A stretch of 29,359 bases of DNA, taken from a virus. Below, piece after piece: positions 13,922 to 21,689 of the stretch (the stretch's first letter is position 1; the number at the start of each line of letters is the position of its first letter). The position numbers were made by a program, and so were the translations under genes. The stretch lies in IMG/VR virus record IMGVR_UViG_3300035188_000314, positions 1 through 29,359 of that record, one strand, 5' to 3'. Below the pieces are notes generated by a model that ran no database searches, was not told the DNA's origin, and worked only from the letters and a program-made list of their open reading frames with translations.

Positions 13922-14148
13922 TTTGCTGCCTCCTTCAACTGCTCAAGGGTGACTTCGCCGGCAGAGATGCGAGCGATCTCGCTCCACGCGATTGGCGCGT
14001 GTTCTGCAACTGGCTTCTCATCGCGCTTCGGACGAACGCCCAGCTCAAAGATGAGCGAAGGGAGTTCGGTCGAGTTAGGGTCGCCGATCACGAATGTGGC
14101 GTGACCCTTGCGCTCGCTGCGGCTGACCCAGCCGAAGTTCTTGTTCAT
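13918..14148 (-). CDS. First gene of the early operon, unknown function
   Basis: This 76-residue protein starts at ATG 14148 with an excellent GAGGAGGT site (14151-14158), directly downstream of the promoter described at 14202-14231. It is a small mixed protein (FGWVSRSERKGHATFVIGD, then LPSLIFELGVRPKRD) with a C-terminal helix EVTLEQLKEAAK. I recognise no motif. As the first gene behind the only clear promoter it is probably made early and in quantity, which makes a host take-over or regulatory role plausible, by inference only. Confidence 0.68.
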   Translation of the reverse strand: MNKNFGWVSRSERKGHATFVIGDPNSTELPSLIFELGVRPKRDEKPVAEHAPIAWSEIARISAGEVTLEQLKEAAK

Positions 14149-14159
14149 CTAGACCTCCT

Positions 14160-14196
14160 CAGCAGGATCAGCCTTCTGGCTGGTTCCTCCCTGCTG
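14160..14196 (-). promoter_or_regulatory. Stem-loop at the predicted mRNA 5' end
   Basis: CAGCAGG and CCTGCTG (14190-14196 and 14160-14166) can pair, enclosing a second small hairpin CAGCC-agaa-GGCTG. The outer stem starts at the transcription start predicted from the promoter (about 14195) and ends just before the ribosome site. A stem at the very 5' end usually protects mRNA from decay. Confidence 0.5.
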
Positions 14197-14201
14197 TCAC
14201 G

Positions 14202-14231
14202 ATCCTAGAGCGTGATGTCACGGCTTGTCAA
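14202..14231 (-). promoter_or_regulatory. Sigma70/SigA-type promoter for the early operon
   Basis: On the minus strand a perfect -35 TTGACA (14226-14231) is followed after 18 bases by TAGGAT (14202-14207), which fits TANNNT. It lies in one of the longest gaps in the genome and points at the gene with the best ribosome site. The spacer contains GTGA-ca-TCAC, a small inverted repeat (14211-14220), and a TGTCACG repeat occurs nearby. These could be operator elements. It is the only convincing promoter I found. Confidence 0.65.
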
Positions 14232-14238
14232 GGGGTAG

Positions 14239-14270
14239 CCTCCCAGACTGGAGGAGGTCAGTCTGGGAGG
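14239..14270 (-). terminator. Perfect 11-bp hairpin over the end of the upstream gene
   Basis: CCTCCCAGACT (14260-14270 read on the minus strand) pairs perfectly with AGTCTGGGAGG (14239-14249) around a 10-base loop. It covers the stop codon of the gene ending at 14258 and lies just before the early promoter, so it may end or weaken read-through transcription. There is no T-run, so intrinsic termination is not assured. Confidence 0.45.
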
Positions 14271-14488
14271 TCGCTGGCATAGCCAGCGGCGTCATCGTCC
14301 TCATCGAGCAGCTCTAGAACCACCTCTAGGCACGCTCGGCAGATAGCGTAGGACAGGACTGCAGAATAGCCGACCGTGAGGCTGACTTCCTGTTCGGCAA
14401 ACCTCCACACCCTGCGAGTCTCCCCGCACGGCGTGCAGGCTCCTATGTCCTGCGGCCTCGGTGCCGGAGGCCCTGCAAGGAACGGCAC
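14258..14488 (-). CDS. Small CxxC zinc-binding protein
   Basis: The 76-residue protein starts at GTG 14488, sharing a base with the TAG of the phosphoesterase gene (TAGTG). It has two CxxC pairs, ACTPCGE near residue 18 and ICRACLE near residue 50, enough for one zinc. An acidic C-terminal tail (ELLDEDDDAAG) follows. No family recognised. Its last codons lie in the 11-bp hairpin. Probably the last gene of the transcription unit that includes the phosphoesterase. Confidence 0.6.
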   Translation of the reverse strand: MPFLAGPPAPRPQDIGACTPCGETRRVWRFAEQEVSLTVGYSAVLSYAICRACLEVVLELLDEDDDAAGYASDLPD

Positions 14489-15501
14489 TAGCTGAGCCTG
14501 ACGAGGTACTCCGCTGTGACGCCCTTTTCATTCTGAAAGAGCAGCCACTGACACGGTTCTCCTGCGGCAGCCAACTGCTCTTGGGCAAAGGTGTTGGTGG
14601 ACTCAATGCTGCCACCGTTCCAATGCGTCAAGCCGTTGAGATACATCCGAGTCGGCGTGTGGAAGTGCGCGCCGACTGAGTAGTCAAACTCAGCAACGCT
14701 TGCTCGCCATCCGCTCAACTTCTTGCCGAAGCCGTACCAGGGGAAGCCGGCAAAGCCGCCGCCTACCTGATCGCCGTGGAATAGGAACCACCGCTTGCCC
14801 AGCACATTGTCTACGGCGTACCAGTGGCGCTCACCTTGCGTGAAGGTCTCTGGCCAGTCCAGTCGCTTCTCTTCCCCGACCGCCATCCGCGCGATGCGAT
14901 ACATCATCGCGTCAGCGTTGCTTTCTGGTCTGAACGTTCCCTTGCGTCCAAGTCTGCCGTGGTTGCCGATTATGCCGACTACCTTTACCTTCTCAAAGTG
15001 CGCAAGCATCTCGCGCACTAATCGAGCAAGCGCCTCTGCCGCGCCAAACATTTGCGAGTAAAGACCTGAGTCAATCAGGTGCGCCTGTCCAGGGAAAATG
15101 TCCTCACCTTCCACAAGGTCTCCGAGCAGATAGATGTGCAGTTCACGCACTGGATGTGCTGTGCGCTGAATGTCTACAAGTCGCTTGACCTTCTCGCCAA
15201 GTTCCTTGACTCGCACCGCTGCGATCTCGCTGTTGTAGGTCGGTGTGATTTTCCCCCACTGCCAATCGCTCGCCAGCAGAATGGCGTGTTCAGGTTCGCC
15301 CTTGCGCTTGTCTGGCTTTGGAGCTGCAACCTTTGGAATGTTCATTCCAAGAGCCGCATCTTTTGCCGCCTGAAAGACGGCTTCCACCAGTTCCCCAGTT
15401 GCCTGCTCACGCTTTGCGAGCGCACGCAACGCGCGAACGTGCGCCGACTTCAGTTCGTTGAGTTCGTCCTCACGCTGAAACTCGATCAGGTCTTCTGGCA
15501 T
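14488..15501 (-). CDS. Calcineurin-like metallophosphoesterase
   Basis: This 337-residue enzyme belongs to the two-metal phosphoesterase superfamily. Motifs in order are LLASDWQWGK (the usual DxH is DxQ here), LLGDLVEGED (GDxxE), IIGNHGR (GNH), LFHGDQVGG and GAHFHTP (GxHxH). The first 70 residues are a helical extension (EDELNELKSAHVRALRAL). Substrate unknown; phage relatives may act on nucleotides or DNA ends. The DxQ at the first metal site is worth noting but also seems normal for some phage members. The start ATG 15501 was chosen over an upstream one that would overlap the preceding gene fully. It overlaps that gene by 16 bases. Confidence 0.8.
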   Translation of the reverse strand: MPEDLIEFQREDELNELKSAHVRALRALAKREQATGELVEAVFQAAKDAALGMNIPKVAAPKPDKRKGEPEHAILLASDWQWGKITPTYNSEIAAVRVKELGEKVKRLVDIQRTAHPVRELHIYLLGDLVEGEDIFPGQAHLIDSGLYSQMFGAAEALARLVREMLAHFEKVKVVGIIGNHGRLGRKGTFRPESNADAMMYRIARMAVGEEKRLDWPETFTQGERHWYAVDNVLGKRWFLFHGDQVGGGFAGFPWYGFGKKLSGWRASVAEFDYSVGAHFHTPTRMYLNGLTHWNGGSIESTNTFAQEQLAAAGEPCQWLLFQNEKGVTAEYLVRLS

Positions 15502-15719
15502 TTGCAGTCCCCTCTCCTGTGTCGCTGGATGTTCTGCTGCGCCCAGTGCTGGTTGCGAATCTCGCACCACTTCTGGATTGCCTTTGCCGTGATCTTCGCG
15601 GCTGCGAGCGCCTTGTCCAGCGATTGCCGGTCAGCGTCGCTTATCTCAAGCAACTGATAGCCGCAGAGTGGCCCTTTGTAGGCACCCTGCAGCGTCAGGA
15701 ACTCGTCTAACTCCTCCAT
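15486..15719 (-). CDS. Small HTH-like protein with RHRRGxCxC tail
   Basis: This 77-residue protein is preceded by a perfect TAGGAGGT site. The segment DADRQSLDKALAAAKITAKAIQ and then WCEIRNQHW reads as two or three helices. It ends in RHRRGDCKC, a basic Cys-containing tail seen in many small phage helix-turn-helix proteins. It probably binds DNA. As the first gene after a 73-base spacer it may open its own transcription unit. Confidence 0.6.
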   Translation of the reverse strand: MEELDEFLTLQGAYKGPLCGYQLLEISDADRQSLDKALAAAKITAKAIQKWCEIRNQHWAQQNIQRHRRGDCKCQKT

Positions 15720-15766
15720 TGCGACCTCCTACTTCGGCGCGACTACACGCCGATGAACCGAGAGTG

Positions 15767-15782
15767 AAGCCTCCTCAGGCTT
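15767..15782 (-). other. Small perfect hairpin between holin and HTH genes
   Basis: AAGCCT-gagg-AGGCTT is a 6-bp stem with a 4-base loop in the 73-base gap 15720-15792. It follows directly on a TTGACA (15784-15789). I find no matching -10 box, and no T-run follows. It may mark the end of the lysis unit or a control point. Confidence 0.4.
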
Positions 15783-15792
15783 GTGTCAAGAC

Positions 15793-16032
15793 CTACTTCT
15801 TGCCGCCGATGCCGTAGTCGCTCTGGCTTGGGTCGAGCGCCTTGACCAGTACGGCCAAGCCTGACGCCAGACCAGCCGACAGGACGGTTCGGAAGTCGCC
15901 GCCAGTGATGTCGAGCAGCGGGATGCCGAGTCCGAGTGCGACTGAGATTGAGACCGTCAGGAAGGTGCGAACTGCGTCAAGCACCATCTCGTCAAGTTTG
16001 CTTGCGTCAAGAATCTTCTGAACCTTGTTCAT
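15793..16032 (-). CDS. Holin-like membrane protein
   Basis: The 79-residue protein begins MNKVQKILDASK and has two hydrophobic spans: TFLTVSISVALGLGIPLL and, after a short GGDF turn, VLSAGLASGLAVLVKAL. A polar C-terminus (DPSQSDYGIGGKK) follows. Size and layout fit class II phage holins of the r1t type. It lies immediately after the candidate endolysin. The start is ATG 16032 with AAAGGA before it. A GTG at 16047 overlapping the previous stop (GTGA) would add five residues. Confidence 0.7.
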   Translation of the reverse strand: MNKVQKILDASKLDEMVLDAVRTFLTVSISVALGLGIPLLDITGGDFRTVLSAGLASGLAVLVKALDPSQSDYGIGGKK

Positions 16033-16043
16033 TGTCTTTCCTT

Positions 16044-16661
16044 TCACTTCTTCGTCACGATGACAATGTGGCTTGCAGGCGAGCCTGGCTTGCCTGAAGC
16101 GATTGCCTTGAGTTCAGCCTCCGTGACTGGCACGGCGTACTGTTCCTTCGGTACACGCTCATCAAACGTAGGGTCGGCGAAGACCAGCGTCTGCGCCTCT
16201 GAATCATAGCCCGCGCTGGTGAGGTGTCCGTACCCTGCGGCGATCACCTTGGGGTCCTTCTTCTGCCAGTACGACGCCCAGTTGCGGTGCCACTTGGACA
16301 GCGCCTGCTTTGGGTAGCCGATCGGTGCCTGCACCCAGACGATGAGTGCGGCGCCAGCCTTCGCAGCTGCGATTGCCTCGGCGAAGGTGTCGGCAGGCTT
16401 TGCCTTGCAGCCCAGTTCGCGGACGGTCTTCATCATCTCGCTCAGGCTTGAGCCGTTGTCGCTGACCCCCTGCTTCTCCTTGAAGCCGGTGGCGCGCTCC
16501 TTTGCCGCTACGCCGTCGGCTGCGCTGAAGTCAGGCGCGTAGCCGTTCACGAAGGCCGCAGCCGCAGCCGCGCTGGATGGCCCGCAGTCGTCAAGGATTG
16601 CGCCGACCTTCTTCTGCGCCTCGGCGTCAGAGTAGAGCTGCGACTTGATGCGGTACTTCAT
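16044..16661 (-). CDS. C39-like cysteine peptidase, candidate endolysin
   Basis: This 205-residue protein has the three parts of a papain-like C39 fold: LDDCGPSS with the catalytic Cys (C26), AAGYGHLTSAGYD with the His (H146), and LVFADPTF with the Asp (D163). In between lies a helical part and IVWVQAPIGYP, typical of C39_2 domains. Next to a holin gene, the best guess is that it cuts peptide bonds in peptidoglycan. No cell-wall-binding domain or signal peptide is seen. The start is ATG 16661 in ATGA overlap with the gene before. Protein processing is the alternative role. Confidence 0.7.
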   Translation of the reverse strand: MKYRIKSQLYSDAEAQKKVGAILDDCGPSSAAAAAAFVNGYAPDFSAADGVAAKERATGFKEKQGVSDNGSSLSEMMKTVRELGCKAKPADTFAEAIAAAKAGAALIVWVQAPIGYPKQALSKWHRNWASYWQKKDPKVIAAGYGHLTSAGYDSEAQTLVFADPTFDERVPKEQYAVPVTEAELKAIASGKPGSPASHIVIVTKK

Positions 16662-16912
16662 TCGCCGATGTCTTCCTTGATGTGCGCGGCGAGTGCAAGA
16701 CCAGCCTTCTGGTAGTCGAGTGCCGCGCTGATCGGATGACCAGCGGTGCAGCCCTCGCTGTAGTCGTTGCCGTTGTCGCCACGCTTCCAGAGCGTGCCGC
16801 CGAAGGCGCTCGCGTCTTCGCTTGGCACGAGTGCAACCCACTCGCCTGGCGCGGTGTCAATGCGCGTCCAGCCCTGCTCCTTCAGTTCCCTGCGGTGATC
16901 TTCGGTTGTCAT
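16658..16912 (-). CDS. Small protein of unknown function near lysis genes
   Basis: The 84-residue protein starts at ATG 16912 (ATGA overlap; GAGGTGG site). It reads [15 protein letters not shown], a helix, followed by beta-rich TAPGEWVALV and GGTLWKRGDNGND, and ends with a helix LALAAHIKEDIGE. No known motif. A longer open frame upstream overlaps other genes and is not used. It forms part of the lysis operon by overlap on both sides. Confidence 0.6.
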   Translation of the reverse strand: MTTEDHRRELKEQGWTRIDTAPGEWVALVPSEDASAFGGTLWKRGDNGNDYSEGCTAGHPISAALDYQKAGLALAAHIKEDIGE

Positions 16913-17112
16913 TCTTTCCACCTCAAGTATCCTGTTGCGATCCAGACGATTGTCATCAGGATGAACAGCGTTGCCATTGTGCTTTGCGTCTGACCTTCTG
17001 GTAGTACGACCACCGCGAAGAGCAGACCGAGGATCGTCCACGAGCCTCCGACTAAATCGTTGATGATGTTCCTAAGCACGGCGACCACCCTTTCGGCTTG
17101 GCGTATTTCCAT
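16909..17112 (-). CDS. Two-span membrane protein
   Basis: This 67-residue protein starts with the amphipathic segment [16 protein letters not shown] and has two membrane spans: [15 protein letters not shown] and [18 protein letters not shown], ending RWKE. ATG 17112 has GGGAGG close by and overlaps the previous gene by 41 bases. A GTG at 17079 would give 56 residues and an 8-base overlap. It may be a second holin or antiholin partner; sequence alone does not decide. Confidence 0.6.
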   Translation of the reverse strand: MEIRQAERVVAVLRNIINDLVGGSWTILGLLFAVVVLPEGQTQSTMATLFILMTIVWIATGYLRWKE

Positions 17113-18142
17113 TGCCTCCCGCTGGTCCGCCGCCGCCAATGTTAGCAGCCGCTCGTGCTGCATTTGACGCTGCGGCAGCCACACTTGCAACTTGGCTGGC
17201 AATGATTGCGACGGCAACCGGCTGCGCTTCTTCCTTCTCAATCGGGTCAAGGTCTTTGCCGATCTCGGTGATGGCCGCAATGTTGGTGAACACCTCGGTC
17301 ACCGCTTCGGCAACCGCCTCGACCGCAGCCCCTACAACTGGCAGAGCGGGTTCGGGTTCAGGAGTAGGTACAAGAGTGGGATCAGGAGATACGGAAGGAG
17401 ATGGCGGAACTTCTGTTGGTGCAGGCGTTGGCTCTGGCGTTGGTTCTGGGGTTGGTTCATTTGTCACCTCGGGACTTGGCTCCTCCGTTGGTGATGGGGT
17501 TGGTTCGGGTGTTGGTTCTGGCGTTGATTCGGGTGTTGGCTCGGGTGTTGGTTCAGGCGTAGGCTGAGGCGTCGGCGTAGGCTCTACAGAAGGCTCTGGC
17601 GTAGGGGTAGGAGCCACGCTAGGGCTGGGTGAAGGTGGTTCTGGTGTCTGGGTAGGGGTCGGCTCAGGAGTCGGCTCTGGAGACGGCGTAGGGCTGCCTA
17701 CGGCGATTGTGAGGAAGCCGATGCCGCAGCACGAGTCGGTGGACAGCACGCGGAAGCCGAACAGGTCACCTGCGGCCAGCACCACCTCGATGTAGCCGGT
17801 GGCTGATTGCGTGTTGCCCTCTGCAAGCGTGAGCCACTCGCCGCCCACGAGATACTGCGGCTTGTCGTAGAAGGCGCCGTCGGTCGTCAGGTATGACCAG
17901 AGGTACTGCGCCGTCTCAGCTTCTAGTGCGGTTGTGGTCAGGCTGGTTAGCGCGTTCCAGCGTGGCTGCTCAGGGAGCGGATTGTTCGCGCCGCCGATCG
18001 TGACGGAGCCATCCTCGTTGACGACAACGGTGCCGTTGGAGTCGGTGCTGAACTCCCACTCGTCAAGATCGTCAAGCGCGTAGACAGGCTGAACGAATGG
18101 CAAGACGATTGCCAAAGCGAGCAGGAGTGCGCGCAACCTCAC
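17072..18142 (-). CDS. Secreted protein: signal peptide, beta domain, Pro/Thr/Glu stalk, Ala-rich C-terminus
   Basis: The 356-residue protein starts at GTG 18140-18142 (GTGA overlap). Its first 22 residues ([18 protein letters not shown], then PVYA) are a good signal peptide with cleavage after VYA. A beta-rich domain (residues about 23-148) contains [19 protein letters not shown] and [18 protein letters not shown]. It resembles the beta-sandwich of some secreted bacterial proteins, possibly for sugar binding. Residues 151-266 are a stalk of PTPEP-type repeats. The C-terminus is Ala/Val-rich ([21 protein letters not shown]) and ends basic. I know no phage family with this order. It may sit on the host surface or modify adsorption. 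Confidence 0.65.
   Translation of the reverse strand: MRLRALLLALAIVLPFVQPVYALDDLDEWEFSTDSNGTVVVNEDGSVTIGGANNPLPEQPRWNALTSLTTTALEAETAQYLWSYLTTDGAFYDKPQYLVGGEWLTLAEGNTQSATGYIEVVLAAGDLFGFRVLSTDSCCGIGFLTIAVGSPTPSPEPTPEPTPTQTPEPPSPSPSVAPTPTPEPSVEPTPTPQPTPEPTPEPTPESTPEPTPEPTPSPTEEPSPEVTNEPTPEPTPEPTPAPTEVPPSPSVSPDPTLVPTPEPEPALPVVGAAVEAVAEAVTEVFTNIAAITEIGKDLDPIEKEEAQPVAVAIIASQVASVAAAASNAARAAANIGGGGPAGGNGNTPSRKGGRRA
17345..17692 (-). repeat. Tandem repeats encoding a Pro-Thr-Pro-Glu stalk
   Basis: About 115 codons are dominated by PTPEP, PSP and PTPTP units, giving short imperfect DNA repeats (GGTTGG/GGTGTTGG on the plus strand). Such stalks are rigid, are often glycosylated outside cells, and change length easily. 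Confidence 0.8.
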
Positions 18143-18327
18143 TTGCCTGATTGAGATTGCAACCACGCCAGAAGCGTGCCGATTCCTCCTACGCCAAGCA
18201 AGGCGCCAAGCCCCTTCAGGACGGCGAGGCCGCCCTTCATCTGGTCAATCTCCGCCTTGAGGTCGTCAATCTTTGCGGACTGCGCGTCCAGCCGGTCAAT
18301 GATTGCGTCTACTTGGGATCGTGTCAT
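18139..18327 (-). CDS. XhlA-like coiled-coil membrane protein
   Basis: The 62-residue protein begins with a coiled coil ([20 protein letters not shown], then [11 protein letters not shown]) followed by one membrane span ([20 protein letters not shown]) and a short polar tail. This is the layout of XhlA/haemolysin-type lysis accessory proteins, which anchor to the inner membrane face and work with a holin. ATG 18327 directly abuts the TAA of the hub gene. It likely belongs to the lysis group. Confidence 0.65.
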   Translation of the reverse strand: MTRSQVDAIIDRLDAQSAKIDDLKAEIDQMKGGLAVLKGLGALLGVGGIGTLLAWLQSQSGK

Positions 18328-20403
18328 TTATCTCACCCGCGCTAGCTGGCTACTCAAACTTGATTGCGGCTTGAAGCTGAATGTGATTGTGATGATCTGC
18401 GTGAATGACCCGCGCTCTAGCGTCCAGTCTACCTGCTCAATCCGATACAAGCCGCTCAGACCAAGTTCAGCACACGCAACATCCACCCATTGACCAGGCT
18501 CCCATCGCTTGACGAGCGCAAATGTAGATGCGCCCGTTTGCGCGTAGCCTGCGCTGAATCCGTACTGATTGTGCGCCGCAGTCCCTGCTCCACGAATCAC
18601 GGCGACGCCAGTCAAGAGCGGCTGGTGCGGCTGCAAGAAGAATGACAATCCCGCGTTGTAGGAGTTCGTCTTGTACGCCGACGTCACGCTCGTCTCTGGG
18701 ATCTCCTCCTCAAACAGCGGCGCGCCCTTTCGCTTTGCAAAGCCGTAGTCTTCGTATGTCTGCGCGTATGGCGTGTAGGCGGTGCCAGCGTTTGCAAGCG
18801 GGATGCCTGCCTTTGTTCCTTGATTGTTGAAAGCGATCTCAAGGTTGAATGGGTTGAGCGTTGCTGCGGCTGAGGTCGTGTTCGGGTCGGCCGTCCCAGT
18901 CGTGATCAACTTGTACGGAGCGGTCGCATAGGTTGGCTCATTGCCAGCGTCCGCAAGGCTGTAGTTCAGGTTGCCATTGGGGTCCACAAAGTAGCGGCGA
19001 GGCTTGCCGTCAATACCCTGGAAGTAGCCTGAGATCTCATCCAAAACGCCGCGAATGGACTGAGCGTCAAGAGAGATTTCATCCTTGTTCAGTTCTCCAG
19101 AAGCGCCAACGATGAACGCTGTCCCCTGCGTGTTGAACAGGCGCTGGAACGCAGGGTCTCCGTTCTTGAACTTGTCCACTGCATTGAGGATCGTTGTCAC
19201 AGCCTCCGTCTCTGTCTTGCTTCGCGCCCCGATCGTCAGCGTCTGGTTGCCGATTGCGCCAGCAGGGGTCATCACGGCTTGGGTGCGAACCTTCGCTTCG
19301 GTCAGCGTGAACGTTCCACCTGCGGGGATTGCCGTTCCGACATTGACGACAAGCTGATCGGCTCCCGCACTTGATGGCGACTCGAATGCGCCGTTCACGA
19401 GGCTTTGGACTGTTGCGTTGGTGTGCGTGATGCCGCTGATGAATACTGGACCACCGACAAGGAGGTTGCTGCCAGACGGCATCTGGTAGGTAAACGATGA
19501 CCCTGACACCGTGATGCTCGTCGGCGCAAAGTTGGCATTGCCAACCGCGTCCGGATGCGTTGCTGTTCCGCCCTGGTAGTAGGTAAAGGTGTTCCCAACG
19601 GCATTTGAGACCACGATTGCGGTGCCGTTGAACTCTGCGATTCCGCCACCGTTGGCAGTACCGATCGTCACCGTCCCGCCATCGGTCAGACCGTGGGATA
19701 GGTTTGTCGTGACGGTGACAGTGCCGCCTGAGCGCACAAGGCCGTCAATGGCGATCAGGCGCCGCTGTTGCCCTAGCGAATAGACGAACACCTTCTCAAG
19801 AAGGCTGGTCACGTCTTGCATCTGCACGGTAGAGATCACGCCCTGACCTGATCCGTTGAGTCCCGCCGCGACGCTAGAGACCACGCTCGTGAAGTAGACG
19901 TCGCTGCCGTCGGCTTCTGGCGTGGTGCCAGTGTTCGCCTTGACAATCCTGATGCGCGTCTGATCTGGGACGAGCGTGTACCACGGACCGTCGCTCGGAA
20001 CGTCGTCCTGCATAATCTGAATCGAGCTGCTTGCGCCAGAGCCGTCGCCACTGGCGGCAAAGACAAGCGATTCGGTTGGCACATAGAGCGCGCTGTCTTT
20101 GGCAGAGCCTGAGTAGTTGATCAACGGATTCAGCAAGTCATAACTAATACAGGCAGAGCCGGTCACCCCAGTCCCAGCGGTTCCTGATGAGGTGTAGGTA
20201 AAGGTGCTTCCTGACGTTGCCGTGATCTGGAACACGCCATTCATCGAGGTTCCTGCAACGCCGCTTGCGTCAGCCATTTGAATGTACGCGCCAGTTGTGA
20301 TGCCGTGCGGCGCAACCGTTGTGACCGTGACGGTGCCAGAGGTGCGAACCGCCGAGGCGATCGGCGTTAGGTCAATCCACGCCTGAAATGGTGCCGTTGC
20401 CAC
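18328..20403 (-). CDS. Tail hub / distal tail protein
   Basis: The 691-residue structural protein directly follows the tape measure. The N-terminal half holds two to three beta modules with the pattern TVTVTT..HGLTDG..VTI....FTY, a small repeat common in phage virion proteins (around residues 23-75 and 228-285). The C-terminal third (PGQWVDVACAELGLSGLYRI, then EQVDWTLERG and ITFSF) resembles gp27/hub-type tail-tip proteins, where a ring protein ends in a lectin-like strand pair. The start is GTG 20401-20403, two bases after the tape measure stop. Only one large tail-tip gene is present, so this protein may combine distal-tail and hub roles. Confidence 0.72.
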   Translation of the reverse strand: MATAPFQAWIDLTPIASAVRTSGTVTVTTVAPHGITTGAYIQMADASGVAGTSMNGVFQITATSGSTFTYTSSGTAGTGVTGSACISYDLLNPLINYSGSAKDSALYVPTESLVFAASGDGSGASSSIQIMQDDVPSDGPWYTLVPDQTRIRIVKANTGTTPEADGSDVYFTSVVSSVAAGLNGSGQGVISTVQMQDVTSLLEKVFVYSLGQQRRLIAIDGLVRSGGTVTVTTNLSHGLTDGGTVTIGTANGGGIAEFNGTAIVVSNAVGNTFTYYQGGTATHPDAVGNANFAPTSITVSGSSFTYQMPSGSNLLVGGPVFISGITHTNATVQSLVNGAFESPSSAGADQLVVNVGTAIPAGGTFTLTEAKVRTQAVMTPAGAIGNQTLTIGARSKTETEAVTTILNAVDKFKNGDPAFQRLFNTQGTAFIVGASGELNKDEISLDAQSIRGVLDEISGYFQGIDGKPRRYFVDPNGNLNYSLADAGNEPTYATAPYKLITTGTADPNTTSAAATLNPFNLEIAFNNQGTKAGIPLANAGTAYTPYAQTYEDYGFAKRKGAPLFEEEIPETSVTSAYKTNSYNAGLSFFLQPHQPLLTGVAVIRGAGTAAHNQYGFSAGYAQTGASTFALVKRWEPGQWVDVACAELGLSGLYRIEQVDWTLERGSFTQIITITFSFKPQSSLSSQLARVR

Positions 20404-20405
20404 GG

Positions 20406-21686
20406 TTAGTCAATCCCTGGGATGAACCGACCCGTTGAGGAGTTCGCCTGTCCTCCGAGCCTAAGGTCAATAGTGTCAAGCGTCTGCGTTCCGATGACTA
20501 CATTCGCACCGATAGGTCCTGTCGGATATGGCGACATTCCGCCGCCGCCGCCTCCGCCACCACCGTAGGCTCCACCGCCTCCTGTAAATGTTGGGAAGGC
20601 AGCCTGCTCCCTTGATTTCCCGCCAAGTCGGTCAAGAAGCTTGATTGCCTCGGTCGCCAAGTTGATCAGGAAGGTAATTACCTCGATCACGCCGTTGATG
20701 ATTCCAAGCAGAAGCTCAAACGCCCCACCAATCGCAGAGACTGCAATTGCGAGCGGACCATCTCCGTCATCCCAAAGTGCAACCACGAGGTCGCCGACTT
20801 TGCCGAGTAGTTTGCCAACGTTGTCCGCAAGTTCCTGAATCTTTGGGCTAAGCTTTTCTCCGATCGGTCCGACGACGGCAAGCACAGAGTCAACAAAACC
20901 TCCTTTTTCAGTGAGCTTGGCGCCAGCGTCAAAGATGACATCTCCAAGCGTGGTCATCAACTCCTCGGTGATCGGCAAGACATTAGTTGTCAAAAATCCG
21001 AGGGCGTCGGTGACGGCTGGAATAAATCGACCGCCGAGCGCGTCCATTTGCTCCCCAAACTCGATCTGAGCAGTCAGCAACTTGCCGCCCACACTGTCAG
21101 CAAGTTCTTCCGCAACAGGAAGGAACTTCTCGTTCGCTTGCTTCAGGATGTCGGTGACGGTGGCGCCCTTTTCAATCGGTCCGATCAGCGCAGCAAGTCC
21201 ACGAGTTGTTCCATTGGCAGCCTTGCCGATCAACCCCATCACGGTCGCCATATCCTTGCCGGTCACGGACGAGATCGCAGCGGCAGTGGCGTTCGCCTTC
21301 AACAAGTTGTTCTGACCCTTGAAGAATCGTGAGCCGACCTCTAGCCCAGCGCGAACATCGTCGTCGGTCTTGCCGAATCGCTGGAACGCCTTGATCTGCT
21401 CCTCAATCTTTGGACCAATCTTGTCTAGCTCAAAGCCTCGCGCCTTGAGTGCAGCGTTGGTGAGGATGGTTGAACGCTGATCCTCAATCGCACCCTTGAC
21501 GCTTGCGACCACAAAGCCAGCAAGAGCAGTAGCTGCCACGGCTGCGCCAGCGGCAATCGCCTTGAACGCAGCGCCAGCGGAGGACTGGAGTCGGCCCATT
21601 GCCTTGCCGATGTCGCCAATCGGTCCTGTGGCGGCGTCCTTCGCCGCGATGACGAAGTTCGCGGAACGATCAGACCCGAATGCCAT
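20406..21686 (-). CDS. Tape measure protein
   Basis: At 426 residues it is short for the family. From the usual ratio of about 1.5 Angstrom per residue it predicts a tail near 60 nm. It has a hydrophobic segment (AIAAGAAVAATALAGFVVAS), long helical stretches, a second hydrophobic part (AFELLLGIINGVIEVITFLI), and a Gly-rich patch near the C-terminus. Helices rich in Ala/Lys/Glu, together with its position after the chaperones and before the hub, fix the identity. ATG 21686 is preceded by GAAGGTGAG. No lytic transglycosylase or peptidase domain is visible. Confidence 0.85.
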   Translation of the reverse strand: MAFGSDRSANFVIAAKDAATGPIGDIGKAMGRLQSSAGAAFKAIAAGAAVAATALAGFVVASVKGAIEDQRSTILTNAALKARGFELDKIGPKIEEQIKAFQRFGKTDDDVRAGLEVGSRFFKGQNNLLKANATAAAISSVTGKDMATVMGLIGKAANGTTRGLAALIGPIEKGATVTDILKQANEKFLPVAEELADSVGGKLLTAQIEFGEQMDALGGRFIPAVTDALGFLTTNVLPITEELMTTLGDVIFDAGAKLTEKGGFVDSVLAVVGPIGEKLSPKIQELADNVGKLLGKVGDLVVALWDDGDGPLAIAVSAIGGAFELLLGIINGVIEVITFLINLATEAIKLLDRLGGKSREQAAFPTFTGGGGAYGGGGGGGGGMSPYPTGPIGANVVIGTQTLDTIDLRLGGQANSSTGRFIPGID

Positions 21687-21689
21687 TAC

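Noticed and set aside
15784-15789. TTGACA as promoter for the HTH/phosphoesterase genes
   Set aside because: No -10-like hexamer at 16-19 bases; a hairpin follows directly. Not listed as a promoter.
17300-17345. LPVVG motif in the secreted protein as a sortase signal
   Set aside because: It does not fit LPxTG, and over 80 residues follow without the usual order of hydrophobic span and immediate basic end.
17345-17692. CRISPR-like or satellite repeat
   Set aside because: Repeats are short, uneven and in frame with a Pro/Thr/Glu coding pattern; no spacers.
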